Shown here in pieces: positions 1-9,355 of a stretch of DNA of 64,000 nucleotides; position 1 is the stretch's first letter, and every line of letters begins with the position of its first letter. Below the pieces are notes generated by a model, which did not search any database, was not told the origin of the DNA, and saw only the letters and a program-made list of their open reading frames with translations. Location of the stretch: the NCBI RefSeq assembly GCF_016714285.1, contig NZ_JADJNN010000017.1, positions 1 to 64,000 of the forward strand. The letters run 5' to 3'. This stretch comes from Nannocystis sp. (GTDB lineage: Bacteria; Myxococcota_A; Polyangia; Nannocystales; Nannocystaceae). The position numbers and the translations under genes were made by a program.

Positions 1-1455
1 TGCGGAGGACACCATGGCGTCGTTCGATAAGGCCACCCCGGTCCTTCGCTTCCCGGCGTGGCAAGGTGCCGGGCGCCGTGTGGCTCCTCTGGCCCGTATT
101 GGTCTGGCGGGTAGTCGCGCCGGTGCCGCGCGAGCAGGTCCTCAACTTCTTCCAGCGCGCCGTCTTGGCGCTCGCGCGCGCCGGTGTGGTCCGCGTTGTC
201 GACGTCGCCGAGCGTCTGATGATGGCCAGACCTCACCGGTCTCGTCGTCCAGGAACTGCGCGGCATGGGGTTACTCGATTACTCCGCTCGCCCCACTCAC
301 CGCGGGCTACAGACGCTCGACGATATCGAGTTCGATCCTCCGGAGGACGCGACCTTCGGTCACGTCCTCTCCGATCCCATCACGGGCAAACTGTGGCCAC
401 GCTTCATCACCGGGGACCTTCCGATCGCGGATGTCGAGCCAGACGAGGAAGGCTGGCCTGTGCTCCTCGGCGGCAGCGCAGGCGATCCATGGAAAGATCG
501 GACGTACAGCGTCATCCCAGGCACCCAGCGGATCGTCCAGCCGGACGCCCGCGACGTGCTTCGCGTCGCCCGGCGGACACGTCGGCAGCGCGCGCTCGAA
601 GACGACGCGCGGGACATCCCGCGGCTGCAACGAGTCTCGTTCGTGGACTTGCGCCCTCAATCGTTCTGGCTCGCCGTATGCGTGCGCCGGCACGAGTCCG
701 GCGACTGGATGGTCGACGACCCCCTCGGACACGGCGAGTCGATGGAAATGCGGGCACAGATCGATGCCATCCTCGACCGGCACCAGGAGCTGCGCCGAAG
801 GATCTCTCGGATCATCGGCGACGATTCTGGCTCACCGTCGCTGACCCAGCTCCATGCGCAGGCCACATTCGACATCGATGAGCGACTGACGATGGCGATT
901 CGCCAGCACGAATCCGTCCACGAGCGCCTGGTCGCCATGCAACGCGCGTGGCTCGAGGCATCGCTGGACGGTGCTCCGGGCGACAAGCTGGACGACGTGC
1001 TGGTGAAGGCCCAGCGAGCCGCCGAGCGAACCTTGCGCATCGCCCACGATCCCTGGCGCGACGTGGCTCCGCCGCTCTTCAGCGAGCTCGCCGAGTCCGA
1101 CAAGGCGCTCAATCAGCAGCTCCTCGACACGATCGCCAGCGAGCTCGGGTTTACCACGCCCCTGCCGCCGACCCTCGCGTCGGTCCGCCGTGGCAAAGTC
1201 CAGCACGCCGAGGACAGTGGCCACGGCAGCCTGCGCCCGCTCGTCATCCTGGCGCTGCTCGGCGCCGGCCGGGACCGGACACACCCCTTACACCGCGCCG
1301 CATGCCGGCACCCGGACCTGCTCGAGCGCCTCGACCGGCTCGCACAGGCCCGCGACCGCGTCGCCCACGATAACGACGATCCCCCGTCCAGGACGGTCGA
1401 GCGCCACCGCGAGACCGTATTGCTCCTTGTCGAGACCCTCCTCCTCACCCGCTGA
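1..1455 (+). CDS. winged-helix / HEPN-like protein, 5'-partial and frameshifted
   Basis: First gene of a three-gene McrBC-like locus. Coding signal enters from the window edge in the frame of position 66 and moves at about 224-227 into the frame that ends at 1455. Deleting one base of the GG/CC pair at 224-227 restores ...AERLMMPDLTGLVVQELRG..., which reads like a winged helix (DLTGLVVQEL, GLLDYSARPT). The middle is charged and helical. The C-terminus has ARDRVAH, an Rx4H pattern as in HEPN ribonucleases, followed by a helix; HEPN is my inference. The gene lies 20 bp before the coiled-coil ATPase gene. The shift may be a sequencing error or real decay. The intact downstream frame starts at ATG 265. 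Confidence 0.6.
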
Positions 1456-1475
1456 ATCGACCGAGATATACCTGC

Positions 1476-4128
1476 ATGAGCAAGAAGAACGGCAAGAACC
1501 GACCGAACCCCACCCCGCGGCCCCCATCCACCCCGACGGCCGCGGCGACCCCAACGATCGAACCGACGACCGAGCAGCTCGCGCGCCTCGATCAGGCCGA
1601 GACCCTGGTCGCAGCGCTGACCACCGAGCCCGGGCCCGTCGTTGAATGCCCTCCTGAGCCGCCCGGCCCGACCCTCGCGGAGTGTCTGCGCCGCGTCGAA
1701 CCCCTGCTCCGGGACGCACGGACCCATTTCGAGAGGGCCAAGCAACGCGAGGCAGCCGCCAGGGGCCGAGGAGGACCGCGTCGTCAGCGAGAAGCGGGCG
1801 CAGGACGAAGCGCTCCGGCAGGCCAGTCGCACTGCCGACGAGCAGCTCGCTGCCCGCAAGACCGAGCTCGACAGCGCCGACGCCGAGATCCTGCGCCGCA
1901 TCGAGGCCTGCGACGCCCGCGAACATGCGGCCGATCGACGATCCTCCAAGCTCGACACACGCGAGGCCCTCCTCCTCGAGACGTCCGCCATCCTGACCGA
2001 GCGCGAGCTCAACGCCGAGCACGGCTTCCTCGCCGAGAAGCTCCGGATCCTCGCCACGGTCGAGGCCGACGCTGCCCGCCTCCGCGACGAACGCGACGGC
2101 CTCGCGGAGGAGCTCGCATCCAGACGTGCCACCGCCGAGGAGGCCGCACGAAGGGCCGCCGACGAGCGCGCCGCGAAGTGGGCACTAGACGACGCCCGAC
2201 GGATCCAGGCAGCCGCCGACGCCCGCGTCGCCCTCGGCGCTGAACTTGCCGGCACGCGGGATACCAGGCTGACCAGTCTCGGCGCCGAGCTGCAAGACAG
2301 ACGCGCCCGGGCTGAGGCAGAGCTGCAAAAGCACCTGAGCGCCCGCCGCGCTGCCTTCGATGACGAAGCAGCGGCCCTCGAAAGCACAGGCGAGGGCCCT
2401 CGCCGAGAAGCAGCGGGCCCTCCGGGGGCATCGAGCTCGACCTGAAATCCGAGCAGGATATCCTCGCCGAGGATCGAGCCGCGCTAGCGAAGAAGCTCGA
2501 GCGCCTGGTCGCCGAACGCACCGAAACCCTGCGCCACGAGGCCGCATCGATCGAGCGGCAGCTCGCCGACGCCCGCGTCCAGCGCGATGCCTACGCGGTC
2601 GAGATCGACGCGCCGCGAGCTGGATCGGCGCTTCGGCGACAAGACCCCCGAACACATCCTCGCCGACATCAAGCACCTCGAGCAGGAGCGCGACGAGCTC
2701 GCCCGCCAGCTCCGCGAGCGTCCGGACGCTCGCGACGGCGAGCGCCTCGCCGCGCTCCTGCGCGAGCGCTCGGCCTGGCTGGAGGAGCAGGCGATCCTTC
2801 GTGGCGATCTGGCGAAGGCCGCGGGAGAGCTCGCCACCCGCAGGCTCGCCGCGATCGAGCTCGAATCGCTGCGGAAGGAGAAGGAGGCCCTCGAGGTCCA
2901 CAAGCAGCTTCTGGACGGCGCGCTGGACGAGCTCCGCGCCCGCGTCCAGGAGCTGACCCGGCAGGAGGACCATCGAAACCCGATGACGGCCCTCACTAGC
3001 CTCGACACCACTGAGGCGCTCCAGAGCGAGAAACGGACCGTCACCCCGCTCCGTCCGGCCACGCCGACCCTCCGCGAATTCGCCGACGACCTTCGGCACC
3101 GGATCGCCACCGGCATCGACGGGCGGACGCTCTACTACGCCGCGCGAGACGTCCGCGCGTTCCTCGGCGGCCTCGCCATGACCCGCCTGATGCTCCTGCA
3201 GGGGATCTCGGGCACTGGCAAGACCAGCCTCCCGCTAGCCTTCGCCAGCGCCGTCGACGGCGGCCGCGAGGTCGTGGAGGTGCAGGCCGGCTGGCGCGAC
3301 CGCCAGGATCTCGTCGGCTACTACAACGCCTTCCACCGCCACTATTACGCGACCAACTTCCTGCAGGCGCTCTACCGTGCCGGCACCCCTGCCTTTCGTG
3401 ATCGGCTGTTCTTGATCGTCCTCGATGAGATCAACCTCTCGCGCCCGGAGCAGTTCTTCGCCGACTTCCTTTCCGCGCTGGAGCAGCCCATGGAGGACCG
3501 GCGGCTCACCCTCGTCAGCGATCCCGTCGCGGACGCGCCGCGCCTCCTGGTCGATGGGCGCCATCTGCCGATCCCGCCGAACGTCTGGTTCATCGGCACC
3601 GCCAACCACGACGAGAGCACCGCCGAATTCGCGGACAAGACCTACGACCGTGCCCACGTGATGGAGATGCCGCGCAATACCGGAGCGGCTCGCTTCGACA
3701 TCAACGACAGGGGCCCCCGCGCCCCGATCTCCTACGGGGCGCTGATGGAGGTCTTCCAGGGGGCGCGCGGTCGGCAAGCCGACGCGGTGAATAAGGCGTG
3801 GACCTGGCTGCAGCGCGCCTCCTTCGCCCGCACGATCGAGCAGAAGTTCCGGATCGGCTGGGGCAACCGGCTTGAGCAACAGCTCGCCGCCTACTTGCCG
3901 GTCGTCGTCGACGCCGGCGGCACCATCGGTGAGGCGATCGATCACCTGCTCGTCACCAAGATCCTGCGTAAGCTGAAGGACCGCCATGACATCCGCGTCG
4001 ACGCCCTGGAGCAGCTCCAGGCGCAGCTCACGGACGACTGGAACGGGCTCGACGACACGCTGCCCGAGCGTTGCATCGACCTCCTCGGGCGGGAAATCGC
4101 CGCCAAGAAAGTCGAAACCAACGAGTGA
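1476..4128 (+). CDS. coiled-coil McrB-like AAA+ ATPase, frameshifted
   Basis: A Pro/Thr-rich N-terminus is followed by about 450 residues of Glu/Arg/Ala-rich coiled coil and then an AAA+ domain. The AAA+ part has Walker A GISGTGKTS near 3205, Walker B LFLIVLDEIN near 3410 and a sensor-1 stretch FIGTANHDES near 3590, which corresponds to the McrB signature region. Four +1 shifts break the frame, at 1762-1765 (GGGG), 2381-2383 (AAA), 2424-2428 (GGGGG) and about 2613 (CC). Removing one base at each gives one open frame of 883 codons including the stop, with a continuous coiled coil. The ATPase part alone is open from 2587. The stop overlaps the next start (GTGA). The layout resembles coiled-coil McrB proteins (CoCoNuT-like type IV restriction); the role is inferred. 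Confidence 0.75.
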
Positions 4129-6161
4129 CACGCTTTCTCGATCGTCTCGGCGGCGCCTCGTCGACGCTCCCCCGGCCAGCCGTCTGTGACGCATGGACGG
4201 CCGACGACCGGCGTTTCGGCGACGAATGGCCTGCTCTCGCTGGCGACGCCGTGCTGGGGCGCTGGCCCGACGAACTCGAGACCGAGGCGGCGACCAGCCT
4301 GGCGATCACATTCGGCGACGACGCAGCGTGGGACGACCTTGCCGGCGCGCCCGCCGTCGTCCAGGGGCTCGCCGAGCGCGCCCGCCTCCAGCCGCTCGAC
4401 CGCGAGCTGCTGCGCCATCTCCCGCACCTACAGCACGTCTGTCACAGACCCCGTCTCCACCTCCGCGTCGACGAGGAGCGCGTACCGGTCTCACGCGCTC
4501 GCCGGACCCCCGTCCGTGCGGTCGCCGACCTTGTGTCGCACCCCGGCGACTGGGAGCACCGAACACTTCGCAGCATTCAGCCGTCCCGCGTGCTCGCCCG
4601 CCTCATCGAGGACGAGTGGAACCTCTATGAGAACCGCGTCGCCGCCCGGCTCGTCGATCATCTCCTCGCCTACGTCGCCCGACGCCTGGCGGAACTGCAC
4701 AAGGTCGAGCGTTCGCTCCGCGCCCACAAGGAGAATGTCGACGAGGGCAAGACCTCGTTCTGGCGCGCGCGCCGGATCATGACCCTCTGGGCCGGGGCGC
4801 TCGACTCGAAGATCGAGGACGACCTGCGCGCGACCCGGCAGCAGCTCGAGCACGCGAGGCGCGACCTGCAAGCCCTGCTCGACGCACCACTATATCAGCA
4901 AGTGCCCCGGCGAGTGAGCGTCGCCCTCTCGCTGCAACCGACGAACATCCTCGTCAACGACCCTCACTACCGCAAGGTCGCGGCGCTCTGGCGGGCGTGG
5001 GTCAAGCTCGGCCACAGGCGGCAGGAGACCCAGGAGCAGCGTGCGGCCCGGCGACAGATCGAGGCGCGTGCATGGGACCGCTTCGTGCTGCACCTCGTCA
5101 TCCGCGCCTTCTCCAGCCTCTCGTGGAGCGCCACCTGCACGCGAGCGGGCTGGACGCTCTCGCGCGATGGCCACTCGACCGTCGACCTGACACGCGACGA
5201 TCAAGGCGTGATCGTCCTGCGCGCCGCCGAGGGGGCCACGCTCCGCCTGCTGCCGCTCTGCGCCTCGTTCGCGGAAGAGGACGGTCCTGGTTTGCTCGCG
5301 CAACTCCGGAGCTGGGACCGGCTCGGCGCCCTCGTCGCAGTGTACGTGCATTCCCCGGTCGAGCGGGCGGGTGTGGACGTAGGGGCAGAGGCGGTCCAGA
5401 TTCCGCTTGAGCGGTTGGATCCCGATCGGGCGAGCGGCTGGATCCTCGCCGAACGAGCGGCGCTTCTCGGGTGCTCCCCCTGGGGCATCGACAGCGAGGA
5501 GCGCATCACGCGGATGCTCAACGGCTGGATCCATCGGACCACTGTCCCCCGCTATCCCGCGCACGAGAAAGCGCGTGACCTGCCTACCCTCCCGGCGACT
5601 TGGCGGTGGCTCCGCTACGACGGCATCCACCTCGTGGCAATGCAAGCTCCCACCCCGAACGAGCGCGACGCCGCAGCCACATGGGCAGCCGCGCAGGAGG
5701 TCGCCTTTGAGGCCCAGGCGCGCGTAGCGAAGACCACGCGGCAGGCCGTCAACCCTGCGCCGCTCGCGGCAATCAAGACACTCCGCCCATGGGTCGACCA
5801 GGCCGTCAGCCTCCTCGACAATCTGGGGACCTGCCCGGTCTGCGGCGAAGAGGGCCACGTCGAGGCTCGACCCGGCAAGGAGCCCGACGGCTCCGACGCA
5901 ACATGGTGGGCCCACTGCACCGCATGCGAGAGTGAGTGGGGGCTGCGGCTGTGCCGGGGCTGTGGCTTCCGCTACCGGGCACTGACGCCTGCCGTCGGGT
6001 TTGATCTCCAACAGACGGCCGGCAGCGTTGCCGAAGCAGAATGGCCCGACAGCGTGCTCGGACGCGATGTGTGGGCACAGCCTTGCCGACAAACACCTCG
6101 ACAATTTCGTTGTCCAGGTTGTGGGCAATGCGCGCAAAGGAATTGCGGTCGGTGCCAATGA
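4125..6161 (+). CDS. McrC-like partner: DUF2357-like region plus C-terminal zinc ribbons
   Basis: The GTG start at 4125 overlaps the upstream TGA by 4 bp, so translational coupling is likely; the product is 678 aa. The centre (RTLRSIQPSRVLARLIEDEWNLYENRVAARLVDHLL, in two parts) resembles the DUF2357 region of McrC-type proteins, then comes a helical stretch. A beta-rich part follows (HSTVDLTRDDQGVIVLRAAE) where McrC nucleases carry PD-(D/E)xK, but I cannot find a complete ExK, so nuclease activity is uncertain. The last 120 residues hold two zinc-ribbon groups (CPVCG, CTAC, CRGCG; then CPGCGQC and CGRC). As the partner of the AAA+ gene it is probably the effector half of the complex. Confidence 0.65.
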   Translation: MTRFLDRLGGASSTLPRPAVCDAWTADDRRFGDEWPALAGDAVLGRWPDELETEAATSLAITFGDDAAWDDLAGAPAVVQGLAERARLQPLDRELLRHLPHLQHVCHRPRLHLRVDEERVPVSRARRTPVRAVADLVSHPGDWEHRTLRSIQPSRVLARLIEDEWNLYENRVAARLVDHLLAYVARRLAELHKVERSLRAHKENVDEGKTSFWRARRIMTLWAGALDSKIEDDLRATRQQLEHARRDLQALLDAPLYQQVPRRVSVALSLQPTNILVNDPHYRKVAALWRAWVKLGHRRQETQEQRAARRQIEARAWDRFVLHLVIRAFSSLSWSATCTRAGWTLSRDGHSTVDLTRDDQGVIVLRAAEGATLRLLPLCASFAEEDGPGLLAQLRSWDRLGALVAVYVHSPVERAGVDVGAEAVQIPLERLDPDRASGWILAERAALLGCSPWGIDSEERITRMLNGWIHRTTVPRYPAHEKARDLPTLPATWRWLRYDGIHLVAMQAPTPNERDAAATWAAAQEVAFEAQARVAKTTRQAVNPAPLAAIKTLRPWVDQAVSLLDNLGTCPVCGEEGHVEARPGKEPDGSDATWWAHCTACESEWGLRLCRGCGFRYRALTPAVGFDLQQTAGSVAEAEWPDSVLGRDVWAQPCRQTPRQFRCPGCGQCAQRNCGRCQ

Positions 6162-6658
6162 CCACCGTGTTGGTCGTCGTGGCGCGTCCCGGGACCATCC
6201 TCGCTCTTGGCGAGCTGCCAGCTCCACTCGGCGAGGATTTGGTCCCCGGAGGCGGAGCGGGCGCGGGCGAGCGTGAGGACGTAGGCGCCTCCGACAGCCG
6301 CACTCCGTCACTCGAGCGACGCCACCTGACTCAGGCACGACCAACACAGGAAGGATGGGATCGCCTTGGCGACCAGTCCTTCCTGCTTTGCCTCGGTCCA
6401 GCCCCGACCCATCGCCTGTTGCCGGGCCCGCCGCCGATGTGATCGCCGAGATCACGCGTCCGTTTTGCGTAGCAGAGCCGGACCTATCCTGGTGAGCGCT
6501 GAAGTCCCGGGCGATCAGGCCGCTCGACGCGCGAGTTTCGGGTCGCCAGAGACTCAAAGCCCTGCGCGCGACCACGGACGAGATCGCCGTGATCGTGCGA
6601 GAGACCGACGCCAGGAAGTCAACGGAGCCGCGTGATTGTTCCACGCGTCCGTCTGGTG
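6162..6658. other. intergenic, no gene supported
   Basis: Open frames run through these 500 bp but none shows a recognisable family, a start with a ribosome site, or the codon pattern of the neighbours. A short inverted match (AGGAAGGA near 6349 and TCCTTCCT near 6380) could form a hairpin downstream of the McrC-like gene. Base composition begins to drop toward the AT-richer insertion at its right end. Confidence 0.4.
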
Positions 6659-6687
6659 TTGCCCAAAGGCGACGAAGGGCGTAAAAT
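6659..6687 (+). promoter_or_regulatory. sigma70-like promoter of a probably leaderless transcript
   Basis: TTGCCC (6659-6664) and TAAAAT (6682-6687) are 17 bp apart, a good sigma70 match in GC-rich DNA. The predicted start of transcription, about 7 nt after the -10 box, falls on the GTG at 6693. No Shine-Dalgarno sequence precedes that GTG, so the mRNA is probably leaderless. Confidence 0.6.
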
Positions 6688-6692
6688 AGGCC

Positions 6693-7145
6693 GTGGCTAA
6701 ACGTCCCACAGCCCCCCCGGAACGCATACGCAATGAATCGGATTTCAAGAGGGGAACCGTAACGGGTTGGCCGCACGCGAACGATGAGAACCTCATACTG
6801 CGTGCGCATTACCAGCCCGATGGGAAACACAAGAGCTACGCTGACCCCAGATGGGGACAGGTTGGTCGTTCTGAAGGCCAACGCTGCCCGAAGATCCCAG
6901 ACGAGGCGTGGCCGATCTTGGCAGAGGCGCTCCACGAAGCGCTAAGGGCCGGTGTCGTTGATTTCACCGACATCCGCGGACCCTTTCCTACAAGGGCATG
7001 GGCTTATATCAACGGCCACCTATTCGAGGCAAAGCTAAGCAACAAGGTTAGCGGTATGTTTCATGGGTTTCCGCTCGACCATGAGGAGCATTTTCCAAGA
7101 GATCAAATGGGGCGACTGGCGAATGCACCGAGGAAACAGATATGA
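6693..7145 (+). CDS. hypothetical protein, first gene of AT-richer two-gene module
   Basis: A 150-residue soluble protein with no signal peptide or membrane span, which I do not recognise. It starts with a basic stretch (AKRPTAPPERIRNESDFKRG) and has a conserved-looking core (WPILAEALHEALRAG, FPTRAWAYINGHLFEAK). The GTG start is placed by the promoter immediately upstream. Its TGA overlaps the ATG of the next gene, so the two are translated together. Base composition is clearly lower in GC than the flanks, as in the next gene, which suggests acquisition by transfer. A toxin-antitoxin or antiphage pair with the ImmA/IrrE-like partner is possible but unproven. Confidence 0.7.
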   Translation: MAKRPTAPPERIRNESDFKRGTVTGWPHANDENLILRAHYQPDGKHKSYADPRWGQVGRSEGQRCPKIPDEAWPILAEALHEALRAGVVDFTDIRGPFPTRAWAYINGHLFEAKLSNKVSGMFHGFPLDHEEHFPRDQMGRLANAPRKQI

Positions 7146-8503
7146 GTCGCCTCGAAGTTGAATGGAATCGCGTCCCCGATGAGGGAGATCCGATCGAGTG
7201 TAGAACGTGGGCCCGGCTAGAGTGGTTGGCGGGGAGGCACATTCTTACGCGTGTCTATGATCGTGATGCTCGAAGCGAACGACGTGGAATTTACGTGCCC
7301 CAGTATCCAATTGCGAATTGGATTGTAGCTAATTGGTGGTCTCTACTCTACGAGCCTTGGCCGTTCGATGGTCCCATTCCGGCCCCGGGTTCAAAAATGA
7401 GCGAAGATGTCGCCGAATGGCTTCAGCGCCACTGTCTGCGCGCGTCAAATTCGGGATACGCGTGCCCATTCACGTGCATTTTCAGCCAAGGGAAGGCGAA
7501 GATCGCCATTGTAAACCGAGAAGACCCTAGTGATCTTTATCCGCATTGTCCTGTAGAGTTTATTGAAGACGCTGAGCTGACCGAGGACCGGCAGGAGATT
7601 CGTGATGTGCTATCCGAATTTGTCAATCATGTCATCGCTCGCCTGGATGGGTTCGAGGATGAACGTGTGAGTTCGCTGCGGGCTCAATGGCAGACAGTTC
7701 AAGGGCTTTCTGCTGAAGAAGAGGAATTCTGCCGAGCGTCAGGTCGGCTCGGCCTGGATCCGTTTGATATGGAGAATTGGCCGGCGGGGTTACTCAGCTG
7801 GTTTGAGCGCGCGCTTCCGGGAGAGCTCGATAGTGCCTTTGCCATGGATCTGATGGAAACCCCGGGGCCAGCACGAGAAAAATCTGCACATCACCAGGCC
7901 CTGCATCAAATCATTGAGAGTTTTCATCTGGGCCCCGCGGCTAACATTATGGGGCCGGCATTTAATGCTCAGACCCCGTATGATGAGGGATACTCTCTTG
8001 CAGAGTGGGTGCGCAGAAAACTGGGTCTCGCTCAGTCGGATCAGCTTGCTGACGTTAACGATGCGGCAGAGGTTGCCTGTCAGCGAGCACTGAGAATCCA
8101 AACTTCGAACCTAATCCCTCAAAGCCGCGTGCTCGCGGTTGTTGGGTGGGCCCGCAACCCTGGACCGATCATTGCAATGCGAGATCAGCCCAAGTTGGAT
8201 GCAGCCCGTTTTCTGTGCGCTCGCGGGGTCTATATGGCATCTCGTGCGTCGAGTAATGGTCCGCGTCTGGTGACTGAGGGAAGAACTTGGGATCAACGAG
8301 CATCCCGAGCGTTCGGTGCTGAATTGCTTGCCCCCCGCGTTGGAGTCAGGGAGATGTTCGAATCGACGTTGCGGCGGATTGGACAAGACGAAGTCGGCCA
8401 TTATGAGGCTGAGACACGTGTTGCACAGCATTATAATGTGAGCCCCATGATTATTCGGCATCAACTGGAAAATTCTCGTAGCAGCCTGTCTGGATGGATG
8501 TAG
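7142..8503 (+). CDS. ImmA/IrrE-like protein lacking the HEXXH motif
   Basis: A 453-residue protein. The last 120 residues follow the ImmA/IrrE pattern: QPKLDAARFLCARGVYMAS, RLVTEGRTWDQRASRAFGAELLAP, AETRVAQHYNVSPMIIRHQLEN. In active family members the first segment is xRFxxAHExxHxL; here it reads ARFLCARGVYMAS, so both zinc His and the catalytic Glu are absent. It should not be a protease and may keep only sensing or binding. The N-terminal 300 residues match nothing I know. The start overlaps the upstream stop (ATGA). It is AT-richer than its neighbours. Confidence 0.7.
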   Translation: MSRLEVEWNRVPDEGDPIECRTWARLEWLAGRHILTRVYDRDARSERRGIYVPQYPIANWIVANWWSLLYEPWPFDGPIPAPGSKMSEDVAEWLQRHCLRASNSGYACPFTCIFSQGKAKIAIVNREDPSDLYPHCPVEFIEDAELTEDRQEIRDVLSEFVNHVIARLDGFEDERVSSLRAQWQTVQGLSAEEEEFCRASGRLGLDPFDMENWPAGLLSWFERALPGELDSAFAMDLMETPGPAREKSAHHQALHQIIESFHLGPAANIMGPAFNAQTPYDEGYSLAEWVRRKLGLAQSDQLADVNDAAEVACQRALRIQTSNLIPQSRVLAVVGWARNPGPIIAMRDQPKLDAARFLCARGVYMASRASSNGPRLVTEGRTWDQRASRAFGAELLAPRVGVREMFESTLRRIGQDEVGHYEAETRVAQHYNVSPMIIRHQLENSRSSLSGWM

Positions 8504-8737
8504 GCAGTGCGGATTCGGCGCCCGCTATGGTTTGCTGCTGCGCATTTACGCTCGGCGATGTACGGCTCGCTGACCTTGGACCTTGGAGCTAGGGATTGTC
8601 GCCTGCGCGGTGCTCCAGCTCATCGTCACATCCGCCGGCCGAGCGCATCGCCCTCGGCCCCGCCCGCGGCGGACCCCCGCGCGTGCACAGCCACCTCGTC
8701 CCTCACACAGCTCGTAGAACGTAGAACTGTCGTGTAC

Positions 8738-8753
8738 CGTGTACCGGTACACG
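8738..8753. repeat. perfect 16-bp palindrome
   Basis: CGTGTACCGGTACACG is a perfect inverted repeat, preceded by a second CGTGTAC. A dimeric regulator could bind it, but no adjacent regulator gene explains it. Confidence 0.5.
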
Positions 8754-8806
8754 CGACGCAGGCCGCCGCTGCGCGGCTCCAAGCGTCTCCACCAGCTCTC
8801 CAAGAG

Positions 8807-8852
8807 TGGGGCTGAATCCCGAGAGTTTTGGGCACTCACGGGAGTTCAGCCC
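8807..8852. repeat. long inverted repeat (hairpin)
   Basis: GGGGCTGAA (8807-8815) pairs with TTCAGCCCC (8844-8852), and inside it TCCCG pairs with CGGGA, giving about 14 bp of stem around a loop near 17 nt. There is no T tract, so it is not a standard terminator. It may be the trace of a small mobile repeat or a bidirectional stop for readthrough into kdp. Confidence 0.55.
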
Positions 8853-9085
8853 CTGGGCGAATTCACAAATGACGACGCGGACTTGTGGCGAAAGGCGAGC
8901 GCTTACAAGGGGTTGTGAAAATCCGCGTCATCGTGTTTCCAACAGTGATGGTCTCTTGGATCTGGCCGCGTGCGAGGACCGTGGGTCCAGTCGGATGGCG
9001 AGGCGTGGCGCGTCTACAAGCAGCCGATCTTCTGCTGGCAGCTGGTGACCGAGCTCGAGCGCATCCTGCAGCGGGCGGCGCGATC

Positions 9086-9130
9086 TTGACGCTTTCTTGA
9101 TCCGGCGCGCGCATCTTGACGCTTCCTTGA
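9086..9130 (+). promoter_or_regulatory. two candidate KdpE boxes at the kdp promoter
   Basis: TTGACGCTTTCTTGA (9086-9100) and TTGACGCTTCCTTGA (9116-9130) are near-identical, on one face of the helix (30 bp apart). Each holds two TTGA half-sites 11 bp apart, as expected for an OmpR-family regulator such as KdpE. A possible -10 (TATCCT, 9143-9148) and the first start at 9168 follow. The same box occurs twice more between the porin and the second kdpD, which supports a shared regulator. Confidence 0.7.
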
Positions 9131-9167
9131 GGTGTCCCCGCCTATCCTCCGATCACGGAGTATCGGC

Positions 9168-9269
9168 GTGGACGACCTCATCAACGTGCTCATCATCCTG
9201 GGCTTCTTCGCCCTGTCCTGGGGCTTCGTGCGCCTGTGCGACCGGTTGTGGGGGGGTCCGCCATGCTGA
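9168..9269 (+). CDS. small membrane protein upstream of kdpF
   Basis: A 33-residue ORF from GTG 9168, with CACGGAG about 8 bp upstream. It encodes a single hydrophobic span followed by FVRLCDRLWGG. Small ORFs ending in a similar WGxVRLCxRL stretch are found just before kdpF in other kdp operons, from my knowledge of those operons. Its TGA overlaps the kdpF start by 7 bp, which ties it to the operon. It may help assemble the transporter; function is unknown. Confidence 0.65.
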   Translation: MDDLINVLIILGFFALSWGFVRLCDRLWGGPPC

Positions 9270-9355
9270 GCTTCGAAGCCATCGCTGCGGTGCTCGCGGT
9301 GCTCCTCGCCGCTTACTTGCTTGTGGCCCTGTTGAACCCGGAGAGGTTCCAATGA
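9263..9355 (+). CDS. kdpF: potassium-transporting ATPase subunit KdpF
   Basis: Thirty residues (MLSFEAIAAV..., ending LNPERFQ): one membrane span and the Tyr-Leu...Leu-x-Pro-Glu-x-Phe ending of KdpF. KdpF is a small stabilising subunit of the KdpFABC complex in the inner membrane. The stop overlaps the kdpA start (ATGA). Confidence 0.9.
   Translation: MLSFEAIAAVLAVLLAAYLLVALLNPERFQ

Larger units (their letters stand above)
8504..9085. other. intergenic between the insertion and the kdp operon
   Basis: No gene is supported here. The stretch holds short tandem repeats (CGTAGAA twice, CGTGTAC twice near 8714-8745), a palindrome and a long inverted repeat listed separately. A piece at about 9003-9080 reads RVYKQPIFCWQLVTELERILQRAA and may be the tail of a lost gene; it has no start. 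Confidence 0.4.

Noticed and set aside
4890..6935. Minus-strand open frame across the McrC-like gene and the following gap
   Set aside because: No motif, and it runs against the zinc-ribbon coding frame.
8507..8815. 102-codon plus-strand open frame after the ImmA-like gene
   Set aside because: No ribosome site, no family, crosses repeats; composition typical of chance frames.
9086..9130. TTGACG read as plain -35 boxes
   Set aside because: No -10 at 16-18 bp for either copy; double TTGA at 11 bp fits a regulator site better.
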